Assembly (NCBI RefSeq): GCF_022458985.1
Contig: NC_061777.1
Span: 11,745,668 to 11,809,667 of the forward strand
Length of the DNA stretch: 64,000 bases
Reading direction: 5' to 3'
From: Mugil cephalus
Lineage: Eukaryota; Chordata; Actinopteri; Mugiliformes; Mugilidae
This document shows, in pieces, positions 1 to 12,400 of this stretch (positions are counted from its first letter, which is position 1; each line of letters starts with the position of its first letter). Below the pieces are notes generated by a model. The model did no database searches, was not told the DNA's origin, and saw nothing but the letters and a program-made list of their open reading frames with translations. Made by a program: the position numbers and the translations under genes.

Positions 1-210
1 GGCGACTATGACCTCATTCACGAGAGGATGGTTGCTCGGAGGGGACATTACATGAAAGCGGACCTGCTGCGTTCGCAGTTCGATGCGTTAGAGCCCCCGA
101 TGGACGAGGAGAACGTGCTGCCGCTGGACATCAGGAGGAGCATCGCCGACATGGTCACGGAGGTTGAGAAGCACGTCCTCAGCCTCAAGTTGCCACCGGT
201 GATGAAGTGA
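1..210 (+). CDS. idnk: Gluconokinase, 3' terminal exon (partial)
   Basis: The frame is open from base 1 and stops with TGA at 208-210, giving 69 residues of C-terminus. The segment LVARRGHYMK-like (here MVARRGHYMKADLL) followed by SQFDALEPP matches the C-terminal lid and helix of eukaryotic/bacterial gluconokinases (GntK/IDNK family), where the RxGHFMP..LL.SQF..LE pattern is typical. The enzyme phosphorylates D-gluconate to 6-phosphogluconate with ATP, feeding the pentose phosphate pathway in the cytosol. The P-loop and the rest of the protein lie left of the window, so the exon start cannot be seen. The neighbour ubqln1 on the opposite strand (tail to tail) is the same as in human, which supports the call. 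Confidence 0.9.
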   Translation, partial: GDYDLIHERMVARRGHYMKADLLRSQFDALEPPMDEENVLPLDIRRSIADMVTEVEKHVLSLKLPPVMK

Positions 211-3084
211 CACAGATGAAGCCGCCCCTCACCGTGAACTGTTGAGTGTGTTTAGTCATGCTGGTGGCTAAATTGTCCAAACTGAAATAGCTCAGCAGCT
301 TCTGACTGGATTGCTTTGGCCTTTTCTTCTTGTTGCCCAGAGTTGACCCTGACTTTTCCTTCATGCCTCCAAGAGCTTGACATCTGTGATCCAGTGTGAT
401 GTGTCTTAACAACACATGGAGGGATTGGATTGTCCCTTCTTTCTGAAGTGTCTTAAAACATTACACGGACAATCATTGCTCACCTACTGTGTATATATAT
501 ATATATTTTTATGACAGTGTAATTTCATCAGATTAACCTTGTGTGTTTCTACTCAGATATACTGAAAATGATTGAATGGATTGCTGTGGATTTCCAGGGA
601 CTCCAGAGAGTTAGTTATAGTGATTGTCATAATGCCCTTTACTTTTCATTTGGTGCCATTTTCAGAGTGATTTATAATCAGATGCCTGCAGTCTACTGAC
701 TTTGAACTACTCGTACCTTTAGTTTAAGCAATTATTAACATTATCAGCATGTGATAAACCAAACTAAGATGAGGGTCCAGACCAGGGTGACAGTGTTGTA
801 GTTGTTAGCATGTTTTGCTCAACGCACTAGTGTCTGTATCTAGTATCTATCCAGTTTGTATTCACGGAGATTTAAGTCATTGCTTATGTTCTGGTGCAAA
901 ACCACAGAGAAGCTTGTGGAGTAGTGGGAGTTGTGGTTTGATGCACTCATCAGTGCTTCAGTAGGAAACGAAATACAGGATATCAGTGATCCTGTATCCT
1001 TCGGGTCTAACAGCCAGTTAGTTGAAAGAGCGGTTGAAACTGCAGTAGGTGCGGATAAAAAAAAAAAGAAGAAAAAAACAAAAAAACTTATGAAATGGAC
1101 TGTGGTTGAAGCAGTTTGTAAGTAGAAAATCATCACAATCTTTCTGATCATCAAGCCTTGATCTTTAATACTTGAAATCAACACACTGCCTCTCACATTT
1201 TTGATATTTCTGATATTCAGTTTGATCACACAAGCAATATATGACCAATAAAGGCCTCAGTGAGAAACTACTCAACATTTATTTAACATATTAATAATTA
1301 TAAAAGCAGTATATTATTAGTTTGGGCTCTGCACATAATACATTCTTCTTAATCTCTAAAAATGTAATTTCAGAGCTGACTTAGGTTTGGTTTGGTGTAA
1401 CGCCATACATTACTACAGGGTATCATTATTGTGTCTCTTACACATTTTTGGGTTTAGATGGCATGTGCGTTTATGTTATAACTTCAACATTACAGGTTTC
1501 TGAACTGCTCCTAAACTTTTCACTTATAACCATCTTTGACTTTGACAAATTCACATCAGAAGATTGTATTTAGTAGCATTGATTTCAATGAAGTTCTTCA
1601 TTGTTACACACAGTTTCCTAACCAGTTGATATCTACACAGGACACACACACGTTGCTGACCCTGACCGTGACATACGTACTCTCTCAAACATACACACAT
1701 ACCTCCGCTCGGTGCCGTTTTTGTGGAGTGACTCATCTTCAAACCTCAGCCCCGAATATTTTTGGAGCTTCTAATCCAGAAAAAACCCCCTCGGCTACTC
1801 TCATATCTCACACATCCAGTCGCACACACACACACACACTGCTGAAGATTAAAAACCCCCACAGTCTGGCAGCAACAGACAAATGCACACAGATTGTCAA
1901 GCAGATCACATGCACACAAATCTTATGGCAGTAATCTTATGGAGTTTTTTGCATGTATGTTGTAGTAAACCTCAGAGCGAGAACCCAAAAGCGAGACGAA
2001 ACACACTCAAGCCGGTAAAACATCACCTTTTAATGTTACGTCTGCTTGTGTCGGCTCAGTTTGAGCTCATTTGCTACGAGGGGTTTTTGATGCTCGGTGG
2101 AACTGCAGAGGTTGTTTTTTTTTTTAACTGAATTTTAATAATATGAGAGTAATAATGACTTAACCCACACTGTTTAAATCACAAGAAATAGGGTTAGTAA
2201 ATCTAAGATACTGTGTCTGACAGTGCTGAGGAAGTTAAATGTGACTGCCCACTAGTGTTTCTAGTGTAATATTACAAGACTAACCACAGAGAAAAAAGTA
2301 TTTAACAATATTCTTCATCCATTTGTTTTTAACTTATTAATAGCTAGATTAGTAGAGGGCTTTTCAGTGAAGGAGGGGACTTTTAAATGTTGAAAGAGCC
2401 TCTCAAAAGTTTCTCAGTTTGAAAACAAACACCTTTAGGTTTCTGATACTTCAACGAACAAAGTGAGGAAAGTGAAGACGCTGCCTCGGGTTCTTGAAAG
2501 CTGCGTTAGATGTTTTCTTCCTGCTTTGTGTCATTTGGGGGATTAAATGCTTAATATGTGAATCACATACGACACATTCAGTGCTTAACAGGACTAAAAA
2601 CGTTGCTGAATTAACTAACTGCAAAACAACCGATGACATTAGGATGAACACAGTAATGGAGGGATCGTATTTTATACATTCATGGGAAGTGACGGGGGAA
2701 TAACAGAACTGCCTTTAATAGATTTGATTGTTCACATCATGAGTCAGCTAATCTACAGTGATCTAAATTACACATAGACTTCCTATGGCAGGTAGTTAAA
2801 CACACAACGAGAGTTTCTGTAATTGTGCAGCTTCTGGATGAACAATGTCTTACAAGAAGGTGTTGGCTTCTCACAAAATCATCCTCTCCGTTTTAAATCT
2901 ACCTTCAGAGAGAGAGACTTCATGATGATCTGGTGCGTCTGCCCTTTTTACAGCCTGTGTTGCACAAGGCACACAAGCATCAAGGGAGTGTGGGGACATC
3001 ACACAGCAGATTGTACTCCTGGTTCAATCTGTCGAGCATGAATCGTCTGTGGCGCTTCGAGGACATCTGACTGTCTCTGGTTGT
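211..3084. other. idnk 3' UTR and idnk-ubqln1 intergenic DNA
   Basis: This is the idnk 3' UTR followed by convergent intergenic sequence. It is AT-rich with an A-rich run at about 1057-1086 and CA-rich stretches around 1620-1850. I see no exon, RNA gene or recognisable transposon. Open frames here are short and have no family resemblance. Confidence 0.6.
1247..1252 (+). terminator. Candidate idnk polyadenylation signal (AATAAA)
   Basis: This is the first clear AATAAA on the plus strand downstream of the idnk stop, about 1.04 kb from it. An earlier variant signal cannot be excluded. Confidence 0.45.
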
Positions 3085-3109
3085 TTTATTTTTTTTGTTT
3101 CTTTTTATT
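3085..3109 (-). terminator. Candidate ubqln1 polyadenylation signals
   Basis: Two TTTATT motifs on the plus strand (AATAAA on the gene strand) sit at about 3085-3090 and 3104-3109, roughly 520-545 nt after the ubqln1 stop. Confidence 0.45.
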
Positions 3110-3594
3110 AGACTCTGTCCAGGTGGCAACATGAAAAGAGACCTGTGCTCCATTGTGTGGCCGCTCAGAGATTAATAATACACGGCCTGCTTGTGAATAT
3201 TTATGCAGCGGTGTGCGCGGTGGTTTTTGAGAGACAGCACAGACCTGCGTGGCGCGTGGCATTAACAGAATGAAAGTGATTGTCTTAACTCGAAGCACCG
3301 AAGGACAAAAGGCAGCAAAAATCCTCACTTAATAAAACGTAAGCCCGGTCAGTTTACAGGCAGTGCACAGCCTAATACCATAAATCTAAGACTGAATACA
3401 ATTGACTGCTGACATGATTGAAAATAATTGTGTTTATGGCAGTACAGCAGATGTAAATATGGCTTGCAGGTTTCCTATGCTTGTTTCTTGAGAAGCACTT
3501 TTCACCTTTTCCCTTAATCGCTGCTGCTACATCCATAATTAGCATGTCTGAGTGCAGGTGCTTATTTGTACAGTAAATGTCAGTGCAGCCATGA

Positions 3595-3595
<1 letters not shown>

Positions 3596-3630
<35 letters not shown>
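3596..3630. repeat. (TG)n microsatellite abutting the ubqln1 stop codon
   Basis: A pure TG/CA run of about 35 bp. Read on the gene strand, the stop codon TGA (3632-3630) runs directly into CACACA..., so the repeat forms the first bases of the 3' UTR. Confidence 0.95.
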
Positions 3631-3631
<1 letters not shown>

Positions 3632-6600
3632 AGAGCCCGAGCAGATGTTGTATTGCAGTGGTGATGTCTCCTCCTGTGCTGATGAGGGCCTGAAGGTTTG
3701 CCCGTCTGTCTCTGAAGCCCATTGAGCTCAGCTGCTCCAGCTCCTCCTGGAACTCAGCCTCCTCATGGCGGACCTGACACGACATGACAGAGAGTTATTT
3801 AAAGTCTTGCTTATTACAACGATTTGAAAAACAATTAGTGAAGAGAGATCCTTTGCCTCTGCGAGAGAAAACGTGCACCACAATCCACACTTCACGTGCC
3901 CTTCAAGGAGTTTCTGCAGACCAGTGCAGTCTGTTTATTGGGTCGAATCTGAATAATGTTTGAACATGACACGAACAAATACGGAAACCACCTGTAGAAG
4001 CTCTGGCTCCTCCTCTAGTTGTGTTACAAAAACTTTAATGAGTAATTCAGCACCTTCATATGGACGGAGGGGAAACATGCTGTAATGGACTCTCTGGGTT
4101 AACAGACATCACATACATACATGGATCAGCCACAACATTAAAACCACTGACAGAAGAGGTAAATAACATTGACCATCTTGTGACAATTCAGTGTTCTGCC
4201 GGGAAACTTTTGGACCTGGCATTCATGTGAATGTGGATATGTACCACCCACCTAAACCAGACCAGACGCCCCCACCCCATAGTAATGCCACTCCCTGATG
4301 GCAGCAGCCGTCCCCAGAAGGATGCAAACTGACACAGACAAGGTTTAGGAAAAACAAAAACAAAAGACAGATAAAAACAGAAAAAACAGCACAGGGTGTT
4401 TACCTTGCCTCCAAATTCACTAGATCCCAAACTGATCAAGTATCAGTGGGATGCACTGGAACAATCCTGATCCACAGAGGTCCCTCCCCACAACCCATAG
4501 GACCCAACGTCCCCCACTAACAACATCCTGTTTCCGGACAACCTCAGGAGACCCATGTCCATTCAATGAGTCACAACTGTTTTGGAGGCACAAGGGAGAC
4601 CTACACAATATTAGGTAGGTGGTCATAATGTTATGCCTGATAGGTGTAAGAAGGATTGTTCAAACTATCTGAACCATCATTAATAAGGACCTATATAATT
4701 TCAAGGTTCCAGCGTTGTTGCTTTGTTTTGTTTTAATATAAAAATGTTATTTATAGTTATAAATATCAGTTACAGACACAGAGAGCAAGGTTATAATGAG
4801 ACACTGAGTTACCTCGTTACTGGCGTTAGCCAGCGCCTGTAGCATCTGGTGTACAAACTGCTGCTGCTGCTGCTCTGTCACTGTGGCAACCCGAGGACCG
4901 CTTCCTGATTGGCTGTTCGGTTCCGACTCAGATGCAAGCTCAGGAGCAGCATTACCACTGGCTCCAATGTTCCCGAGCCCGGCCCTAAAGGAAAGACGTG
5001 TGGTGGTAAATGTACAGTGTATTCATTCACCTGTTAACTGAACTAGAACGGATCTCTTTCTTTTTTACTCACGCCGGTATGAGGGCTGGAGCCTCTGCAG
5101 CCAGAGTCTGAAGGCCCTGTTGGATCTGTAGTAGAGCCTCCATGGCTCTGGGGTTCAACATGGCTGACAGCAACTCTGGACTCTGCATCTACACAACATT
5201 GGTGATTAATCAAGAAGACATCAACAAAGACATTCTCAAAAATATCTTGCAGATGTTCTCAGCAAGGTAGTCAGATCAGATGACACCTAATTTAAATTCT
5301 TTATCACTGAAGAAATTAAAATTTAAAAGGCAAACACAGGTATCTGATGAGGAAACTTATCATGGGATTGTCGCTCTGGCGCAAAAGCGGATGATGAACA
5401 CGTCACAAACGGCTGTTTCAGTATGGCAGATTATCAGGGAGGAGGATAAACATACCTGTTGCAGAAAGAGAGGAATCTGCCCTCTCATTTCCTGCTGCAG
5501 CTGAGGATTTCCTGAGAACAGAGGGTGGCTCAGCAGCATCTGAAGAGAGAGAGCAGCACAAGCAATGGCACCTGAAAACATGAGACCTGATTGCCTTGTC
5601 ACGTGGGTGGGTTTGCACATACACATAAATTGTGTCACCTGTGCAGCCAGGTCAGGGTTCTGGCTGAGACAATTCAGAAGACTACTGACATACGGCCCAG
5701 ACAGCAGGCTCTCCATCAGACCAGGACTGGCTGTGATCTCCTCCAGCAGTGACTGCATGCCTGATTAAACAGGAAGGAGAGTATGGGGACGATGTGAGGA
5801 GGAACTGATGATGGAAAATAGTTTCACTGTAGATTTGGAGGGATTCATTTGCGCATCTATGAATCAGCTCTTGTGTAAAGAGGGCATTAATAATTTGGGT
5901 GGTTAAACAGTATGTGTGTTGTGTATATTTTCTCGCCTGCAGTGCTGGTGCTTTGTGAGTTAGGACCAGCTCTGGAGGCAGCAGCGAATCCTTTGAGAGG
6001 ATCCGTGGAGACAGACGGTGTCTGGGAACTTTCTCCCTTTGGAGTTTGATGACTCCTTGAAGATGTAGTCTCTACAGTTGGTACTTCTATCCCGTCAATC
6101 TAAAAGACGGAGGGGAGAAAGGGACATTTCAAAGAAGAGATTAAACAAGCTGCTTGTCCTCTGGAGGGTGACTGGGGTGGGGGGCTGGGGCCTATCCCAG
6201 CTGTCATCGGGCGAGAGGTGGGGGCGTACACCCTGAAACAAACGGGTACAGACATTTGTATGACTCGTGTTCGACGAAACTTCGTTGGAATTCGGCCAGA
6301 ATCTTGGCTGTTGTTGAAAGTGAAGCAGGAAGCAGAAACACAAATTAAGCCGACTGGCAAAGAAGACACAGCGCCATCTAGTGGTGAGGTTACAGAGTGA
6401 GTCAGACTAATGGCCTTACAAGTATAAATGTTTCAGACCGTCAGAGGGTCTGTGTGGAGGGTCCTTGTGTAGGTCAGTGCAGTATCATAAATCACAAAGC
6501 ATGTGTACTCCTCATCTGAGACGGACGGGACCAAACACTGAAGAGGCTGAATTGATTTATTTCAACAGGTATGAGTGCTAACTACCACCGTGCCGCCCAA

Positions 6601-8346
6601 AACCAGATTAGTTTGAATTCATCTAAAACATTTCTTTCAGACAGGTACCTGCGTCAGGTTAAGACTGTGTTCCCGTATTTTTGAATCTGTCCTCCGTCGA
6701 CCATCAGAGTGACCAGGGACGGTCTCAGGCTTGTCCTGCTCTGGCTGTAAACTGTCTAATGCTCTGCCTTCAGGTTGTATCACTTCATCTAGCATGTCAG
6801 GGTTCCTGATGAGCTCCATCACCTGGAGAGGGAAACAAGCACTTAGATATGGGAGAGAGAAAATACTGTATGTTCCAAGTCACAGTGAAATCAAACATGA
6901 AAGATCTCCCCTTTGGGGAGATATTACAATATTACACACCTATAGCTCAAAAATGCATTCACACACCTGTGATATGACATCTGTGTTGTTCAGCATGTCT
7001 TCAAACTCTGGGGTTGTTTGCAGGAGATCCTGAATTTGGGGGTTAGACAGAATGAGCTGTCTGGTCAGCTGAGGGCCGGAGTTGGAGAGGGTGTTGTGCA
7101 CGAAGGGGCTGCCCAGGACACGGCGCAACATCTCTGGGTTAGCCAGCAACTGGTTCTCCATCTGGCGCTGGAGTGCAGGGAAGAAGCCAGGACTGCTGTT
7201 CTCTAGGCCGAGACTGTCTAGTCCTTCTACTGTTGAAACAAGACGGATCAAGAGAACAGGGGTATGTGAATGCAGCGGGAAGCTGAGTGAGGCATAATCA
7301 CCCTTGTGCCACTCCTACAAATGTGCAATGACATTTGAGGTGTGAGAGAGAAAACAATGAGAGAGGGGTTTCTCTCTTCTCCAGTTCTCACCCAGGCAGA
7401 GGGGGGAGGTGGGAGTCGGAGTTGAGTTGTCCGGATCGAGATCGAGAGCAGCTGTGGGTTCTGACTGGACTGTTTCTGAAGCTGCATCACTGGCGGGCGG
7501 GCCAGACGAATACGGAGGCCTGAGAAAGAAAGACTGAGCAGCTGGGATGCTAAAACTGAGCGTGCATAGAGTTTGTGCAACAACTTTACAACATCATTTT
7601 GGTGATGAATAGATTGTACATCAAACAGAATGTAATGTAATCAAAGTTAAATTGCTTGCACATATTGTGATGTTTGATAGTGAAACTGATACTGTCTTTG
7701 CTTTGAAAACGGCCTCTTTCATATTTTTTATTTATTTTTTGCCACCAACATGTCTCAGACAACTGAAATGAGTACGAGCTTGACTTTAGCTTAGTCCAGT
7801 TTGGCTAAACTAAAAAGTCCACCCTTCAGACTCACTGTTACACTGGTTAAACATACAGGAGTCGTGTTTGTACCTTTGGATCATGCGGAGGCTGACTGAC
7901 CCACTCTGTCCTTTAAGGTGACTCATGAGTTCTGATTCTCTGAGGACGCGGCCGGCGTGGATCAGCACCAACTGCTCGGCCTTGGCTCCCAGGCGCTCTG
8001 CTAGGTCCCACCTCATCTATACGCACAGAAACTCGCAATAATCCAACAGTAGCACCCAAAACCACGGCAGCAAAGTCACCAATGTTTGTTCAATTAAGAT
8101 GTTTTATTGTTTTTAAATGGTAACTCTAAATCTATGGCATCAAAGCCACGTGGAAAATCTGCAGACAGCACATGCATCAAATCAGGTCATTTTACGCACA
8201 AAGCAGCCGGTGGATGCGTTCAGTCTCCTGACCTGTCTGACGGTGCAGTCTCCTCTAACCGTGAAGTCTCTGCTCTCAGTGGCGCTTCTGATGGAAACGT
8301 GGACGTTTTCAAGCCCCGTCGGTTCATTTTTCATCGAGCCTGGCAT
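3630..8346 (-). CDS. ubqln1: Ubiquilin (ubqln1 by synteny), 11 coding exons, divergent
   Basis: Proteasome shuttle factor: the N-terminal UBL docks on the proteasome and the C-terminal UBA binds ubiquitin. Coding exons in gene order: 8346-8233, 8016-7874, 7519-7392, 7229-6967, 6822-6649, 6099-5937, 5760-5639, 5539-5456, 5188-5073, 4984-4813, 3773-3630. They total 1623 nt and encode 540 aa (human about 589). Exons 1-2 encode the UBL ([11 protein letters not shown]). Exons 4 and 7-9 hold STI1-like repeats ([61 protein letters not shown]). The last exon is the UBA, with SSMGF around residue 511 and ALISTGGDI. The start is the first of two in-frame ATGs (MPGSM). Intron 6 has a GC donor at 5936-5935. 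Exon 5 lacks the SIPGGYNALRRMY segment usual in ubiquilins. Orthology to ubqln1 rests mainly on synteny and exon count. Confidence 0.9.
4117..4648 (+). mobile_element. Degenerate Tc1-like DNA transposon with terminal inverted repeats
   Basis: Lies in the last ubqln1 intron. The left end (ATGGATCAGCCACAACATTA, about 4121-4140) and the right end (GGTCATAATGTTATGCCTGA, about 4621-4640) are imperfect inverted repeats. The interior keeps phrases familiar from teleost Tc1-like elements: GTTCTGCCGGGAAAC..., CCTCCAAATTC..AGATC, GGACCT/GACCTACACAATATTAG. An intact element is far longer, so the middle has been deleted, and no transposase frame survives. Confidence 0.75.
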
Positions 8347-9012
8347 CTCAGTCCTGTCCCGTGTGACGATGAAGATGAGCGGATCTGAGACGCAGAGTCC
8401 CGGGGCGGAGGAGCGCGTTATGTCCCGATGACTCGGCAGAAAGTTGTGCGGAGCAGAGGCAGCCGTGACCCGACGGAGAGCGCAGCGGAGCGCACACACA
8501 AACCCTAAACACCTTTCCGTGATGACATTGTTGAGTCTCGATTGAGCCAATGAACGTTTTTGTGAACAGTTAAATAATTTCACATTTTTATATTTCATAA
8601 TATGTTATGCAATTGGAGTCAACTTAAAGATACAGTGCACCACAAATTTGTCTCTGGAGTTATTTTAAAATGTATTACTATTTATTATTATTATTAAAGT
8701 GGGTGCGCAATAAGTCCAAAAGACAAATATTAGGCTATACCATGTTCTCAGGCTTCCCTAATTTATGGTGTTAGTTAATTTTTTATATCTCTCCCTTAAA
8801 CGTCATTTTATAGGACATTTTCTTTAAATAATCAAAAAGTTTAAAGCATTTCACAAATATACTTATGTGTATATAGAAATATTATAGAAAGTTATAGTTG
8901 CTCTCTACACATTATACCTCCAACCAGCGTTGGTAATTTTTTCCCCATTTCAATCACACACTTAAAATCTTGATGTCAAAGACAAAACTCGTTCAATTCA
9001 CTGAAAAAGTAT
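8347..9012. other. ubqln1 5' region and gkap1 3' flank
   Basis: About 8347-8560 is GC-rich and probably holds the ubqln1 5' UTR and promoter on the minus strand, with a CCAAT at about 8547. Farther right the DNA becomes AT-rich. No other gene was seen. Confidence 0.5.
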
Positions 9013-9018
9013 TTTATT
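9013..9018 (-). terminator. Candidate gkap1 polyadenylation signal
   Basis: TTTATT on the plus strand is AATAAA on the gene strand, about 400 nt after the gkap1 stop. Another copy lies at 9393-9398, very close to the stop. Confidence 0.45.
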
Positions 9019-9418
9019 CACTTAACAGTGAGACAGAAAAAACAAAAACTTAAGATTTTGAATCTGTCAGTTTGGCATCAAACCCATTCAAACATCAGGC
9101 ACACAGCCTCGAGCCGAGCTCAAGTTGCAGCGACGCTAACTCTCCTGCAGAGGGCAGCACAGAGTGCCAAGAAAACATCTCAACACAAGATTTAGACGCA
9201 GTCATTTTTTAAAAAGCTTCTGGGAATCTTGTTCAATCATGTAATACATTGTCCACGTCTGGAGTGTGTTGTGTGTGTATGTGTGTGCGCGATTCAGGTG
9301 GCATGCATTATAGTCTGACCTAAAACAAAACAAAAAGACGTAAGGAAAGAAAACCCTGATTCTGATCACCAGCGTTTTCTTCAGCTGTTCATTTTATTCT
9401 GTTTTCAGGTATTTTCCT

Positions 9419-12400
9419 TCATAGATCCGCCTCTGAGCCTTTCTTCCCTTTCTTGTTTCCCTGCGAACGAGAAAATCCCAGAGCACAATTATTAGTTAGA
9501 AGGTGAAACATAATAAAAAACTGATCTGACATCTGTGGGATTATAAATCATAAATAAACCTGATACAGCTTACATCACAATAATCACATATATCTGAGTT
9601 ATGATGTGAACACAAGTCTAGTTATAGACTAAATTACTGTGCTGTAGCTTAATGACACTGAAACTTTCCTCACTTCACCTGACTTACTGTCTATGAAGAG
9701 TAAAAGGATCCTGATGAGGGTAAAATAATACAGAGACAACATTGATTCTTCCCGTTTATGGTGATGCAGTAGCACTCATAACGAGTGAATGATTAATTGT
9801 ACTCTCACCTGATGTTTAGGTTGATCTGTCTGCAACCCTTTGACTTTAGACCGTTCTTGTTCAAGGGCAGCGTGTAGTAATGTTACCTAATTCAAAAAAA
9901 AAAAAAAATATTTATTCATATACATGAACAAACATGTAGGATGTCCATCTTCCTCTCTCTCTCTCACGGTTACACACCTGTGATGACAGTTCTTCTTTAA
10001 TATGCATTAGCTCTTCTACCTGTAGAAGAATTTCTGCTTTGTCTTTCACTGCAGGTAAAAGAAACACAGTGAGACATCAGAGAGTTCATATCAGGTCTTC
10101 ATTAGGAAAAGAGTTTATCGTGTAACGTTCAACTCACTCTCTCCCTGTTGGAGCATTTTAAGCAGCTGGGCATTTCTTGCTTTCACCTCTCTGTATTTCA
10201 CCTGCAGAGTTGAGAAGAAAGAAGTTTACGTTGGGTGGAAAGCATCTGCTACAACAGAGAGTTATAGGGAAGCATCTCATGCTCCTGGTAGGGTCTGTGT
10301 TAACAGTCACATTTAGTGCTGTCCTGTGGAATAAAGATTTACTTCTCTCCTATCACATTTATTAGGTTTTACCTTCAAATACATTTACATATACTCTGAA
10401 ATACATGAATGACTATTACGTGAACCTTTTCTATTAAAGTGATCAAAATGATTTGGGTAACTGCTTGTAACCGCTGACCTCCCACTGTGAAATGGTTTTC
10501 TTGAGGTTGGCGATTTCCCGGTCTTTCTTCTCCAGCTCGTATTTCAGCTGCTCCGCTCGGGGGTCCTAACAGGAAGTAAGGGCGGAAAAAAAGGAAACCA
10601 GGACACCGTTTAAGCCTACTGTAGAATAATTTCACCACGTAATAAACTGCACGCTTTGATTTTGTATTCTCTCCGACACTGGAAAAGTGCTCATGCAAAG
10701 CTTTGAGATGAAGAAGGCCAGAGAGTAGACAGCTGTCCTGGACCTTAAAAAAAACTAATCTCAAAGGGATGTGCCATCTTGGTTCATGTTAATGTCTAAT
10801 AGGAACAGACAGCCAGAGGAGTGTTTTGTTGTACAAGTGTCTGTCCACTCACTGGTTCGTGTTCTGTGGACGTGTTCACTTCTTGTCCCTGGCTGTTCGT
10901 ATACTGCTCACGCCTTTTCTCCCTCTGGATAATCCGAGTGACGTCGTCCTCCAGCTTATTAAAAAAACGCTCCTCCTGTCCCACCCCTAGCGCCAGGTTA
11001 GCTGCTCTGGTGTCCTGGAATGGAAATTGGTTGAAGGGAAGAAATATGTCGTTGAAATTTGTACGTGACAACAAAATGTAAACAGTTTTGTGACAAACGA
11101 CCTGATAATTAACCAACTGTTAATGAGTAATCTCTAAATAACCATACAACTAAGCAGACAGAAAACAGATTGAGATACTGTATTAAAACATTAGTAGGAA
11201 ACTACTAGTTCATATTATCTGTGAGCTTTTGGCTTGTTCTTAATAAACATGAACTATTTTTCAGTAAAAACTCAGCCTTTACTGTGTAGTTTTGTATGAT
11301 GATGCATTATTTTATTCGAGGAGGCAGAAAAAGGATGAGTTATATAAGAAGCAATACTGAGTAGTCACTAACGAGTGGATTCATTAGTGTAGTATCTTCT
11401 GTTCTGTCAGTACGCAACTCTAATTAATTCAGAAACTACTCATTAAAAATGTATAAATTCGTACTCCAGCCAATTACTAACATGTGATCCTGTACACACA
11501 GTATATAATAAATATAACCTCTTACTCACCTCTTTCTCTTGTTTCTTACTCAATTGTTCTGCAAAGGGAAAGAATGCAGAATGTTACAAAGTGTGACGCA
11601 AAATTACTGCTGTGCGATGTGAGTAATGGCTTTTGAGAAGCGCGCAGTAAATGTGTCTCACCTGCACTTCCTTCCGCCTGGAAGTCCTGCAGCGAAACTG
11701 TCTTTTTGTCTTTTGCCTGTTGACTCTTCTTTTTGTCCTTCTTCCCTCCGCCCTCTTTTCCTCCTCGTGACTTCGGCGAGGACGTGCTTGTGTTGCTCTG
11801 GTGGTTGGAAGCAGATCACAATCACGGTTTTAATTACTCTTAATGGAATATAAGTGTGTTCTAATACAACAGTGCTCATTACCATTTGTTTAAAACTGAC
11901 TGAACATAACTTCACAACTGCTGATTTGAGCGTGTGTCATTTACCTGTTTCTGTTGTTCGTACTCCAGTTTACTTAAAATCAAGGCTTTTTCCAAGTCGG
12001 CCTCATATAGTTCTGTGGTTATCTAAGGGACAAGGAGGACAGGAGATCGTTGATATTGTCTCTAACGTGAGATGTGACCAGTTTGAAATGAAGACATTGT
12101 ATATCAAGTACAGACGACATAATGTACATCATCTTGACGATAAACACCTAGAAGTAACGCATCCTCCACAAGGGGGCACATCAGTGGTACCGTGGCCTTA
12201 AAACGAGCCTCACTAGGTCTCACGTATTATGTGTGAGTCGCTATCGTGTCTTACCTGCTCGTCTCTCTGCTTCCACTGCTGCCACCCCTCGGACGGTACA
12301 TTGTGGTCCCCCGGTGGAGAGCTGAGGAGCTCGCTGGCTATTCCAGACAGTGTCATGCAGGGCGGAGGGGCACAAGACTTCTGAGGAATCTTTCTGAAGG

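Noticed and set aside
840-1229. Minus-strand 129-codon frame right of idnk
   Set aside because: Contains a poly-Phe run from an A-rich tract and lies in the idnk 3' UTR; no family resemblance.
8347-8598. N-terminal extension of the ubiquilin upstream of MPGSM
   Set aside because: The frame stays open but lacks a plausible upstream ATG and lies in GC-rich promoter-like sequence.
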